From NCBI GenBank assembly GCA_029940345.1, contig JAOZRC010000047.1, forward strand, positions 1 to 15,364: DNA of 15,364 bases, written 5' to 3'. Of this stretch, positions 1 to 7,756 are shown piece by piece. Both the position numbers and the translations under genes were made by a program. The notes beneath the pieces were generated by a model. It made no database searches, had not been told where the DNA came from, and worked only from the letters and a program-made list of their open reading frames with translations. Position 1 is the first letter of the stretch; every line of letters begins with the position of its first letter. The DNA is from Desulfobacterales bacterium. GTDB lineage: Bacteria > Desulfobacterota > Desulfobacteria > Desulfobacterales > JAUCGF01.

Positions 1-79
1 CACTCCTCTTCTAAAAATAGGTAAGTTATTTTGCCCACATTCCTAATAGTATCTTGTATAAATTTTTTAGTCGCGTTTT

Positions 80-128
80 GGCATCCTTCATTTTACCCAG
101 AAAGCGGTTTACACTTTACCAAGGAGTG
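80..128. repeat. Left end of a GGCATCCTTCA-family palindromic element (copy A, partial)
   Basis: The end motif GGCATCCTTCA (80-90) is followed by a GGTTTACACTTT block (106-117) and GGAGTG (123-128). These three blocks occur in the same order in the copies near 10141, 10466 and 15107. No matching right arm (TGAAGGATGCC) is visible before the next gene, so this is a half element or an eroded copy. It lies directly upstream of the gene starting near 228. Confidence 0.6.
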
Positions 129-227
129 TAACCGGCAAATCAAAAATGCCCGCGTTTGCTCAAAAATACGCCGAAGAATATTTCAACATGACAAATTAAC
201 CTCTAAATCAGGTCAGTGTGTTCACCG

Positions 228-1286
228 ATGGATAAAAAAATCTCATTATTGAAATCAATTAAATACGGCTGGCTCATCAGCATATTTTTGCTCACTGTCA
301 TTTGCCTGGTTCCGTCCAATACACTGCATTGCGATGATCACCTGTTTTCTCCTTATATCGAAGACCATCCCAATGGCCGCATTGATTGGGATAACGGCTT
401 CATCTTCGGTGTGGGGCGAGGCTATTTACATCTGAATAACGGATCTAAAAACAGGGCGTTGCGAGCCGCACGGGTGATGGCGCTTCAATCTATCCTCAAG
501 ATCGCCGCCGGCGTGCGCTTGGATGCCCAAAATACGCTGGCAACACTGGGAGGCGGAAAAGTTGTGGTTCATTTGCAGGCCTTGATCCGACATAAAGAAC
601 ACAAAACAATTTTAGTGAAAAATATCAAACAGCCCTATTTTGAAGTCACCTTGCAGGCGCCTGTCAAGGGGGTTGAAGGCTTGACCTCCAGACTGTTAAT
701 AAAACTGAAATCCATGCAGGCAGACTGGCGTGCTTATCCACGCAAACCCCTAAATCGCAAGGACGGGGGGAAAAAAATGGCGGGTCAAACCTTCCTGGTG
801 TTAGATGCCCGCAACTTACCATCTGGCGAACGCATCAAACCAGCCCTGTTTCCAGAAATTATCAGTTCCGAAGGTGAAATAGTATACCATATAAATAACG
901 TGCAGGAAACCGCGCTGATCAAAAAGGGCATGGTCCGCTATGTCGAGTCTGCTAAGTCCCGGAAGCAATTCAGCCGAAATCCGGGCTTGAAAGATGATAT
1001 CCTTGTCCTTGTTGATCAATTTTTGGGGACACCGAAGGTTTATGCCGCCGAAGGTAAGAAAAGAAAAAAACGGCGTAAATTTATTGTTGCCGAGGTAAAG
1101 CAAGCTAGAGGACTGAACAAAACAAATCTGGTTATCAGTGCGTCCGACGCCAATCAGATAAAAGACCAAAACCAAGCTAGCCAAATACTACAACAATGCC
1201 GTGTTATCGTCGTGGTGTCCAGCCCTATCGGCGGTATTGAAGGGTCGCTTTCTCCTTACATCGCATCTGCGTCCCCCAATGATTGA
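228..1286 (+). CDS. Exported LPP20/FlgT-like domain protein of unknown role
   Basis: The protein has about 352 residues from the ATG at 228. An in-frame GTG at 216 would add four residues, and neither start has a convincing Shine-Dalgarno. Residues ~10-33 form a hydrophobic Sec signal peptide. The Cys after it (TLHC) does not fit a lipobox, so it is probably soluble or periplasmic, not a lipoprotein. The segment FGVGRGYL...KNRALRAARVMALQSIL matches the LPP20/FlgT N-terminal pattern of a glycine-rich turn plus an Ala/Arg-rich helix. The C-terminal half shows a VLDARNL-PALFPEI block, a KKRKKRRK basic stretch and an ISASDANQI...CRVIVVV ending. I recall this combination in delta-proteobacterial LPP20-family proteins that resemble flagellar assembly protein FlgT. 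No flagellar or envelope partner adjoins it, and a terminator follows at 1493. The domain call is fairly secure; the function is unknown. Confidence 0.7.
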   Translation: MDKKISLLKSIKYGWLISIFLLTVICLVPSNTLHCDDHLFSPYIEDHPNGRIDWDNGFIFGVGRGYLHLNNGSKNRALRAARVMALQSILKIAAGVRLDAQNTLATLGGGKVVVHLQALIRHKEHKTILVKNIKQPYFEVTLQAPVKGVEGLTSRLLIKLKSMQADWRAYPRKPLNRKDGGKKMAGQTFLVLDARNLPSGERIKPALFPEIISSEGEIVYHINNVQETALIKKGMVRYVESAKSRKQFSRNPGLKDDILVLVDQFLGTPKVYAAEGKKRKKRRKFIVAEVKQARGLNKTNLVISASDANQIKDQNQASQILQQCRVIVVVSSPIGGIEGSLSPYIASASPND

Positions 1287-1380
1287 CATAATAGTGTTAA
1301 GGTGTCAGATTTCGATGTTCAACAGCAATGCCCTGAAACCCGAACACTGACATCTGAAACAAAAAAAATGAGGCCTTTCG

Positions 1381-1539
1381 ATGATCCGTCTTCCCATTCA
1401 GCCCGGTGATATGGTTGAAGTGGAGATTGAAAAATCGGTGTTTTACGAAATCCGGTGGTTGAAGAACCCATCTGTCAATAAACAACCTTTCGGACCGGCG
1501 CAATCGCCGGTCTTTTTTTGCGTTTGTGGAATTGCGTGA
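1381..1539 (+). CDS. Possible small ORF (52 aa) running into a terminator, doubtful
   Basis: An ATG at 1381 is preceded by GAGG eight bases upstream and opens a 52-codon frame beginning MIRLPIQPGDMVEVEIEKSV. The first ~32 residues look protein-like, but the last third is encoded by the terminator hairpin and T-run (1493-1519), which is unusual for a genuine gene. I do not recognise it. It could be a chance frame or the remnant of a longer gene cut short by the terminator sequence. Confidence 0.2.
   Translation: MIRLPIQPGDMVEVEIEKSVFYEIRWLKNPSVNKQPFGPAQSPVFFCVCGIA
1493..1519 (+). terminator. Rho-independent terminator
   Basis: A perfect 8-bp stem (GACCGGCG at 1493-1500, CGCCGGTC at 1505-1512) closes a CAAT loop and is followed by seven T residues. 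It is oriented to end plus-strand transcription from the LPP20-like gene. The same stem and T-run recur at 10714-10740 with a CAAG loop. Confidence 0.85.
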
Positions 1540-1602
1540 AAATTCTGCGCCGTTTATTAAGGTAAAAGTTTATTTTTTATGAATCGCCGCCCCAAATAAA
1601 TC

Positions 1603-1631
1603 TTGAAATCTAATCACATCTTTTATAAGAT
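1603..1631 (+). promoter_or_regulatory. Candidate sigma-70-type promoter for the glycan genes
   Basis: TTGAAA (1603-1608) and TAAGAT (1626-1631) are separated by 17 bases in an AT-rich stretch between the terminator and the glycosyltransferase start. This would give a leader of roughly 160 bases. The -10 box matches only four of six consensus bases, so it is a candidate only. Apart from this site and the terminator, I see nothing else in 1540-1799. Confidence 0.3.
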
Positions 1632-1799
1632 AATCGGATTAATCTGAATTAAATGGTCGTATCATTTAATGATGCTATTTGTATAGGGCAGTTTACTGCA
1701 TTGAATTTGCGGTAGCAACAGGGTTTCATGGTTTTTTATGATCAGGCCTGTATTGAATAAAAACATCGTAAAGTCATCCGAAACAATTTTAATAAATCT

Positions 1800-2474
1800 A
1801 TGATCACCGTTATTATTCCAACATTAAACGAAGAAGTCACCATCGAACGCATAATAGAGGGCTGCAAGCCCTATACCAATGAAATTATCGTTGTCGACGG
1901 CCACTCACATGATCGCACCCGGCAACTCGCTCGTAAAATGGGTGTAAAAGTCATTCTTGACCAACAAAAGGGCAAAGGCGAAGCGTTGCGCAATTCCATC
2001 CGTCATGCCAATGGCGATATTATTGTTTTCATTGATGCGGATGGCTCGCATACGCCGTCTGAAATACCAAAATTGGTGCAGCCCATTTTGAAAGGCGATG
2101 CCGACCACGTCACCGGCTCTCGGCTTATCGGCGGGTCTAGCGAACTGCACGGGGGGTTTGATGAATGTTTCCGGCTGATGGGAAGCTCCTTTATTACGGC
2201 ATGTATCAACTGGAAATTCAAGATCAGTTTAAGTGACAGCCAAAACGGTTTTCGCGCGATTCGGACCGACGTGATCCGGCAGCTTGATTTGAAAGAAAAC
2301 ATCACCACCATTGAGCAGGAGATGATTATCAAGACCCTACACCGCGGATTTCGCATGGCCGAAGTCCCTTCCCATGAGCATAAAAGGGTGGCCGGGTATT
2401 CCAAAATCAGCCTGCAAAAAGTTTGGTTCAGGTATATATACAGCTTAATCAAATATCTTTTTCTTGCAAAATAA
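1800..2474 (+). CDS. GT2 family glycosyltransferase (polyprenyl-phosphate sugar synthase-like)
   Basis: This 224-residue protein begins with the GT-A signature ITVIIPTLNEE, then IIVVDGHSHDRT (residues 29-40), the DxD metal/nucleotide-sugar site FIDADGS (D79, D81), a VTGSRL block near residue 106, and SDSQNGFRAIR near 154. This order is typical of the dolichol-phosphate mannose synthase (DPM1) subgroup of GT2. That subgroup moves a sugar from a nucleotide donor to a polyprenyl phosphate on the cytoplasmic face. It lacks the C-terminal membrane helices of DPM fusions. The start is fixed by the family N-terminus, although no Shine-Dalgarno is visible. Its stop abuts the next ATG. Two GT-C enzymes that normally consume polyprenyl-phosphate sugars lie downstream, which supports a supply role; acceptor and sugar are inferred. 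Confidence 0.85.
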   Translation: MITVIIPTLNEEVTIERIIEGCKPYTNEIIVVDGHSHDRTRQLARKMGVKVILDQQKGKGEALRNSIRHANGDIIVFIDADGSHTPSEIPKLVQPILKGDADHVTGSRLIGGSSELHGGFDECFRLMGSSFITACINWKFKISLSDSQNGFRAIRTDVIRQLDLKENITTIEQEMIIKTLHRGFRMAEVPSHEHKRVAGYSKISLQKVWFRYIYSLIKYLFLAK

Positions 2475-3920
2475 ATGAAAATACTCCTGCTAAATCCGCC
2501 CGGATACGAAAACAGGGCATTCATTCGCGAAGGGCGCTGCAACCAGGAACAAGGTGTGTGGGCCACCCTCTGGCCGCCGATTACCCTGGCAACCGCTGGC
2601 GCTATCCTTGAAAATGCCGGGCATAACGTAACGATACTGGATTGCGCCGCCCAGGAAATCCATACGGATGCGCTGCTCAACCGGATCCGTGCCGGCGGAT
2701 TCGGCTTAATCGCCTGGTCTGCGGCCACGCCTTCCATCGACAGCGATCTGGCCCTGGCCAACGCCATAAAAGCAATTGATTTACCCTTACAAAATCAAGC
2801 GAAAACGGCTGCCCTGGGAACTCATGTTAGCGCCTTGGCGGAAGAATCCTTGCGAATGACCGCCGGTCTTGATTTTATCATCAGAAATGAGCCTGAAAAG
2901 ACGCTGGCGGATTTAGCTGAGTGTCTGGATAAAGGACTTGAAATTAATGATATCCAGGGATTGAGCTATCAAACCGGGGATGGTCAGATAGTACACTGTC
3001 CGTCACGTCCTTTTATCACCGAACCTGGCCAGCTTCCTTATCCGGCATGGCATCTTCTGGATCTGGAAAAATATAAACTCCCCTTGAGCGGAGATAAATT
3101 TCTCATGCTTGCACCGGTGCGCGGCTGTCCTTATGGCTGCATCTTTTGTTCCGCCCGAACTTACTACGGCAAACAACTTCGAAAAATTCCCCCTGCCAGG
3201 ATGATTGCGGAAATCGCCTATAATATACAGCGGTTTGATATACACCAGTTTTTTATATGGGCGGATACATTCACGGCGGACAGAGATTATGTTGAGCGGT
3301 TTTGTACGGAAATTCATAAAAAAGGTTTGAATATCGCCTGGACCTGTAACAGCCGGGTGGACACTGTTGACCAAGACCTTTTATATATGATGGCCGACGC
3401 CGGTTGCTGGATGATCAGTTATGGCATTGAATCGGGCAGTCAAAAAATTTTAAACCAGGTTCAAAAAAAAATAACCCTGTCGCAGGCCCGCAAAGCAGTT
3501 AAATTGACGAATCTGGTGGGCATCATGGCTGCCGGGCATTTCGTTTTGGGGCTTCCGGGTGAAACTAAAGAAACAATGCAAAAAACGCTTCAACTGGCGT
3601 TGGATCTGGAACTGAACATCGCTCAGTTTTATTGTGCGGTCCCCATTCCCGGCGCTCCCCTTTATAATATCGCTCAGCGTCGGGGGTGGATTGAAGCCAA
3701 GCAGGATTTTGTCCCTTATGAGCAATTTCGTCAGGATAACGCGGTGATGGATTTGCCGGGGCTTGCACCCGCTGTCGTAAATGCCTTTCGTAAAAAATGT
3801 TTTATGCGTTTTTATTTAAGACCCAGGCAGCTTTTAAAAATGCTGGGGCTGCTAAAGGGGGCGAACCTGACAGATATTTTAAAGGGGGGCCTTAGATTTA
3901 TTCGCTGGGCAAATTCATAA
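2475..3920 (+). CDS. B12-binding-domain radical SAM protein
   Basis: The protein has 481 residues. The N-terminal ~170 residues (MKILLLNPPGYEN start, then alternating hydrophobic strands) fit a cobalamin-binding Rossmann domain. The radical SAM core starts near residue 210 with the [4Fe-4S] motif CX3CX2C (C218, C222, C225 in RGCPYGCIFCSA). It continues with YGIESGSQ and FVLGLPGETKE, the usual glycine-rich and SAM-contacting strands. The C-terminal ~90 residues are helical and basic, as in the BchE/HpnR-like group. Known relatives include methylases and C-C bond-forming enzymes acting on lipids, sugars or tetrapyrroles. The substrate cannot be read from sequence. The ATG follows the glycosyltransferase stop with no gap, so the two are probably translationally coupled. 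Context suggests modification of a glycan or its lipid carrier, which is inference. Confidence 0.88.
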   Translation: MKILLLNPPGYENRAFIREGRCNQEQGVWATLWPPITLATAGAILENAGHNVTILDCAAQEIHTDALLNRIRAGGFGLIAWSAATPSIDSDLALANAIKAIDLPLQNQAKTAALGTHVSALAEESLRMTAGLDFIIRNEPEKTLADLAECLDKGLEINDIQGLSYQTGDGQIVHCPSRPFITEPGQLPYPAWHLLDLEKYKLPLSGDKFLMLAPVRGCPYGCIFCSARTYYGKQLRKIPPARMIAEIAYNIQRFDIHQFFIWADTFTADRDYVERFCTEIHKKGLNIAWTCNSRVDTVDQDLLYMMADAGCWMISYGIESGSQKILNQVQKKITLSQARKAVKLTNLVGIMAAGHFVLGLPGETKETMQKTLQLALDLELNIAQFYCAVPIPGAPLYNIAQRRGWIEAKQDFVPYEQFRQDNAVMDLPGLAPAVVNAFRKKCFMRFYLRPRQLLKMLGLLKGANLTDILKGGLRFIRWANS

Positions 3921-3942
3921 CCTGTTTCCACCTACCTTTTAG

Positions 3943-4097
3943 GGCCCCGGCGACAAATAATTCCACCGCTTACTTGTCTTTTGGCCCGTCTACTGCGTTA
4001 CATCCACCGTCACATATCCTGATATGCAACGGCGGATGTGCCTTGTAGACGAACCTGAATCCGGCGTAATCGGGTGGAATTATTTATCGCCGTGCCC
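3943..4097. repeat. Nested palindromic element (~155 bp) between two glycan genes
   Basis: Outer arms 3943-3967 and 4073-4097 are inverted repeats (GGCCCCGGCGACAAATAATT start, about 22 of 25 positions pair). Inside lies a second, imperfect palindrome from 3987 to 4051, with CGTCTAC at its left edge and GTAGACG at its right edge, meeting at 4019-4020. The element begins 23 bases after the radical SAM stop codon. It has no T-run, so a classical terminator role is unlikely. It encodes no plausible protein. A non-autonomous mobile or REP/MITE-like repeat is the best reading. Confidence 0.7.
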
Positions 4098-4138
4098 CTT
4101 AATCAAAACGCTTTTAATGTTCAGCGGAAGGCGCTATT

Positions 4139-4298
4139 GTATCTTATTCAAATTCAATAGTAATTATGGAGTGCGAAAGTTAAGCAGAGCGGAGGAACGG
4201 AGCGGAATGGTCTTTCGCAATATAACTTTGCGAAAGACCGTTTCGCTTAACTTTCGCACTCCGGATTTATATTTAGCCATATTTTTTGAATAGGATAC
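4139..4298. repeat. Nested palindromic element (~160 bp) with GGAGTG/CACTCC core
   Basis: Outer arms GTATCTTATTCAAAT (4139-4153) and its near-inverse (4284-4298, 13 of 15) enclose a perfect 18-bp pair (4168-4185 with 4245-4262, GGAGTGCGAAAGTTAAGC). That pair encloses a perfect 12-bp hairpin (4209-4220 with 4228-4239, GGTCTTTCGCAA) around a 7-base loop. The middle also has a short internal duplication (GCGGAGGAACGGAGCGGA). It ends 32 bases before the carbamoyltransferase ATG, so its hairpins would sit in the leader of that gene's mRNA. The GGAGTG/CACTCC borders are shared with the GGCATCCTTCA family. Confidence 0.8.
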
Positions 4299-4330
4299 GA
4301 GATATTCTCATCTAAAAACAGATACGAACT

Positions 4331-6019
4331 ATGAAAATACTGGGTATATGGGACGGGCATGATTCCGGGGCGGCATTGATTGAAAGAGACAAAATCCTGT
4401 TTGCCGTCAATGAGGAGCGTCTGACCCGCCGAAAACTTGAAATCGCATTTCCGGTAAACGCAATACAGGCATGTCTTCAATTTACGCAAACGCCGACACA
4501 CGCCATCAGGGAAATTGCCGTTACCACTACTGACCCCGCCAAAACGCTCACCCGGATGTTCCCATCTCTTAAAGAAGAATATTACATGATGCGCCGGAGA
4601 AAAAAAGGCCCTTCCAAATTTATGGCCATCAAAAAGAGATTTAAATATAGGTTTACGGAATACCCCCCATCTTTCGTAACCCGCCGAATCAGCGAATTTT
4701 TTGTAAAACGGCAATTAAACAAAATCGGTCTTCAAAATTTTCGCCTGCATTTCACAGACCATCACCACAGCCATGCGGTGGCCGCGGCTTTTTGCAGCGG
4801 CTTTGATACGGCCCTGGTCATCACTTTAGACGGTGTAGGCGATGGGCTGTCCGGCTCTGTTTCAGTTTTTAAAAATGGTAAATTGAAACGAATAGCGTCA
4901 CTTTGTGCCAGCCATTCCCTGGGGATTTTTTTTGAGCATGTCACCAACCTGATGAATATGCGCGAACTTGAGGATGAGGGCAAGGTTATGGCGCTGGCCA
5001 ATTTTGCCTTTCCGGTTGATGACGCTTCAAATCCCATGACAGATCTGATTCGGGTGAAAGATTTCACCATACGCTGCCGCTATAATTCGCTAACCATGTA
5101 TACGGTTCTCAAAAATATTTTCTGGCGCTATCCTTCAGAACAATTTGCCTATATGGCGCAAAGAACCCTTGAAGTCAAAATCCTTCATCTGGTTAAAAAC
5201 GCACTGGATGCCACCGGTCTTGATCAGCTTTGTTTAGCTGGCGGCATTTTTTCCAATGTTAAAATCAATCGCCTGCTGCGGCTTGATTCGCGTGTAAAAA
5301 GTTGTTTTGTATTTCCCCACATGGGCGATGGCGGATTAGCACTCGGAACCGCTATGGCCGTCAATTACAAGTTACATCATATCAGTCAAATCAGCATGCC
5401 TGACCTCTTTCTGGGCCATGACTATTCCGATGAACAGATTGCGGCGACACTTAAAAATAGCGGACTCCGATATCTGAAAAGTACGGATATTGCCTTTGAA
5501 GCCGCCCGCCGCATTGCCGCTGGGGCGATTGTGCTGTGGTGCCAGGGACGCATGGAAGCGGGGCCGCGCGCGCTGGGCGCACGCTCCATTTTGGCGCGTC
5601 CTGATTCCATATCGATTAAGGATACGCTCAATCTTCGTTTAAAAAAACGGGTCTGGTACCAGCCCTTCTGCCCGTCCATTTTGGAGGAAGATGCCCATGC
5701 CATTCTTGCAGACTACGATGGTGTTCCCAACCCGTTTATGACCATGGCCTATATGGTGCGCGAGGAGCAACGCAAGCATCTGTGTGGTGTGATCAACGTG
5801 GACGGCTCCTGCCGTCCGCAGATCGTCGGTGCTGAAAACACCCTTTTCAGAAATCTTCTGACGACTGTTAAAACTTTGACGGGACGCGGCATTGTTCTTA
5901 ACACCAGTTTAAACATCCACGGCGAGCCGCTGGTATGTTCCCCGGCGGATGCCGTTCAAACGCTGTCGGATGCCGGCGCTGATTACCTGGCCATCGGTAG
6001 CTTTATGGTAAGACGGTGA
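4331..6019 (+). CDS. NodU/CmcH-type O-carbamoyltransferase
   Basis: The length of 562 residues is normal for the family. The N-terminal ASKHA-like half shows GIWDGHDSGAAL (H10, D11), NEERLTRRK (27-35), a histidine cluster DHHHSHA near 143-150 expected to bind metal, ITLDGVGDG, and EDEGKVMALA. The C-terminal YrdC-like half carries GRMEAGPRALGARSIL near 405, WYQPFCPSIL, and LNTSLNIHGEPLV near 522, where most relatives have NTSFN. The family first activates carbamoyl phosphate with ATP to carbamoyl-AMP, then transfers the carbamoyl group to a hydroxyl. Known acceptors include Nod-factor sugars and antibiotics. Here it sits among glycosyltransferases, so a sugar hydroxyl of a surface glycan or glycolipid is the likely acceptor (inference). 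No clear Shine-Dalgarno precedes the ATG. The next gene begins one base after its stop. Confidence 0.92.
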   Translation: MKILGIWDGHDSGAALIERDKILFAVNEERLTRRKLEIAFPVNAIQACLQFTQTPTHAIREIAVTTTDPAKTLTRMFPSLKEEYYMMRRRKKGPSKFMAIKKRFKYRFTEYPPSFVTRRISEFFVKRQLNKIGLQNFRLHFTDHHHSHAVAAAFCSGFDTALVITLDGVGDGLSGSVSVFKNGKLKRIASLCASHSLGIFFEHVTNLMNMRELEDEGKVMALANFAFPVDDASNPMTDLIRVKDFTIRCRYNSLTMYTVLKNIFWRYPSEQFAYMAQRTLEVKILHLVKNALDATGLDQLCLAGGIFSNVKINRLLRLDSRVKSCFVFPHMGDGGLALGTAMAVNYKLHHISQISMPDLFLGHDYSDEQIAATLKNSGLRYLKSTDIAFEAARRIAAGAIVLWCQGRMEAGPRALGARSILARPDSISIKDTLNLRLKKRVWYQPFCPSILEEDAHAILADYDGVPNPFMTMAYMVREEQRKHLCGVINVDGSCRPQIVGAENTLFRNLLTTVKTLTGRGIVLNTSLNIHGEPLVCSPADAVQTLSDAGADYLAIGSFMVRR

Positions 6020-6020
6020 T

Positions 6021-7751
6021 ATGCAAAGAATAAAATGCGTAAATATTATAAGTATCGTGATTCTCTATTGTATTGTCCTGGCCGGTATTTTTGTCTGGGG
6101 ATATGCTTATGACAACTGGCATTTGAAAGCGCAGTTAAAATGGGCCGCGCCGTTGATTTTGGAGATCAATTTCTTTTTGATTCTGATCGGTGTTATTATC
6201 AATCGGGGTGCGTTCAAAACAGAAATTCAGACGATTTCTAAAAAAACACGCATACTGGCGCTTGTACTTGCATTGACAGGCGTTCTATTGGCCCTCTGCG
6301 TGGCCCCGCGCACCCATCGCATCTTTTATGATGAGGACATCTACCTGAATATCGGTCAAAATATCGCCGAGCTAAAACGTGCCGGCATGTGTAATGAAGG
6401 TGAAATTATTTACGGCGAATACCGCTGCCGCCAACTGGAATACAATAAAGAACCGAATGGATGGCCCTTTCTGATCAGCATTCTTTTCAGGATTTGCGGT
6501 CCTTCCCACGGAGCCGCTTTTCTATTGAACAATATCATCTGGGGTGCCTCCGTAATGGTGGTGTTTTTCATCGGCTGGCTGCTTTTCAGAAATGAAACTG
6601 CTGCTCTGTTCGGTGGGCTCATGTTTGCCTTTATCCCCGAAGGCCTCCGCTGGGCCAACACTACCAGCGCCGAACCCGCCAGCGCCCTCTTCGCGGGTCT
6701 TGCGCTGCTATCCATGCTTGTTTACATAAGGCATACCGGCGTCAAACCGCTTTTTTTGGCGACCGTGCTTTTGGCTTTTGCCATCCAGTTTCGACCAGAG
6801 TCCGGTTTGATTATGCTACCGATGGCAATCGCTTTGATCACAATGGCAAAAAACACGCTACGACAGCCAAAAACCTATCTGTTCATACTGCTGCTGTTGA
6901 TCTTAATCGCGCCCCATCTGATTCATCTTTATGCCGTCAAAGCGGAAGGATGGGGCGCGCCGGATGGGGCCAAATTTGCCTGGCGCTATTTTCATGGCAA
7001 CTTTTCGGTGAACGCACTTTTCTATTTAAAAAATAGCCGGTTCGCAGTAATTGTCACCCTCTTTTTTTTTATTGGCCTGGGAATGCCGCTCATTACTCAC
7101 GATCCCGGCACCTCCAAACCGGTTTTCAAACAATTTATCTGGAAAGCAAAGGCGATTCTGCTGGCATGGTTTTTGGCTTTCTGGGGCATATTTATCTTTT
7201 TTTACGCCGGCAGCTACAATTACGGCGCCGATGTCCGTTTTTCATTACTATCTTACATGCCCATCACCATAACAGCCGGCCTCGGCGCGGCAACAATCAT
7301 TCACCAGGGCCGCCTGAAACTGAATTGGGGTTGGCTTCCTTACGGTTTGTTATCACTTATTCTCCTGCAGTCACTCTCTTTTTTCCCGTATATCCGGACG
7401 GTGTCCCAAGAAGCCTGGGCGGCGCGTTATGATCACAAATACGCGGAACGAATGGTGCATCTGCTGCCGTCTCACTCCCTGGTACTGACCCATAATCCCA
7501 ATATGTTCCTGCTTTGGGGGCAAAGTGCGGCGCAGGCGTCATTGGCCACCAATAATGAAGCGCAAATCAAACATTTATTTGGACGGTTCAAAGGCGGTCT
7601 TTATTTCCACTACAACTTCTGGTGCAACGTGCAGGATCCGCTGCAACAGTCTTTCTGCCAAAAAATTCTGGACAGCTATCGCACCAAGCTAATCATCTCT
7701 TTCAGTGAGCGGAACTACAAATACGCCCTGTATCAAATTGAACTCAAATAG
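6021..7751 (+). CDS. GT-C family glycosyltransferase (PMT/ArnT-like), polytopic membrane protein
   Basis: The 576-residue protein has about 12 hydrophobic segments, starting with residues ~7-28, 43-60 and 78-95. The loop after the third segment holds RIFYDEDIYLNIGQNIA (D104, E105, D106), the acidic pair expected at a GT-C active site. NKEPNGWPFLISI (142-154) resembles the conserved Lys-Pro block of the PMT_2/ArnT group. Two Cys in the first external loop (C124, C136) could form a disulfide. A soluble C-terminal tail of about 120 residues ends the protein. Such enzymes use polyprenyl-phosphate sugars on the periplasmic side of the membrane. The gene starts one base after the carbamoyltransferase stop, implying one transcript and coupling. 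Acceptor unknown: lipid A, other glycolipid, glycan or protein are all possible. Confidence 0.8.
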   Translation: MQRIKCVNIISIVILYCIVLAGIFVWGYAYDNWHLKAQLKWAAPLILEINFFLILIGVIINRGAFKTEIQTISKKTRILALVLALTGVLLALCVAPRTHRIFYDEDIYLNIGQNIAELKRAGMCNEGEIIYGEYRCRQLEYNKEPNGWPFLISILFRICGPSHGAAFLLNNIIWGASVMVVFFIGWLLFRNETAALFGGLMFAFIPEGLRWANTTSAEPASALFAGLALLSMLVYIRHTGVKPLFLATVLLAFAIQFRPESGLIMLPMAIALITMAKNTLRQPKTYLFILLLLILIAPHLIHLYAVKAEGWGAPDGAKFAWRYFHGNFSVNALFYLKNSRFAVIVTLFFFIGLGMPLITHDPGTSKPVFKQFIWKAKAILLAWFLAFWGIFIFFYAGSYNYGADVRFSLLSYMPITITAGLGAATIIHQGRLKLNWGWLPYGLLSLILLQSLSFFPYIRTVSQEAWAARYDHKYAERMVHLLPSHSLVLTHNPNMFLLWGQSAAQASLATNNEAQIKHLFGRFKGGLYFHYNFWCNVQDPLQQSFCQKILDSYRTKLIISFSERNYKYALYQIELK

Positions 7752-7756
7752 TAAAA

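Noticed and set aside
31..252. 73-codon plus-strand frame at the left edge
   Set aside because: It covers the GGCATCCTTCA repeat and overlaps the better-supported start at 228; composition and context do not suggest a protein.
1297..1503. 68-codon minus-strand frame downstream of the LPP20-like gene
   Set aside because: No ribosome binding site or recognisable motif, and it begins in the terminator hairpin of the opposite strand.
2003..2767. 254-codon minus-strand frame
   Set aside because: It is antisense to the GT2 and radical SAM genes, which have clear family motifs; a coding shadow.
3943..4097. Palindrome after the radical SAM gene as a transcription terminator
   Set aside because: No T-run follows either arm and the structure is far longer than an intrinsic terminator; better described as a repeat.
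4024..4293. 89-codon frame in the gap before the carbamoyltransferase
   Set aside because: It lies almost wholly in the two nested palindromes, so its codons are dictated by repeat structure.
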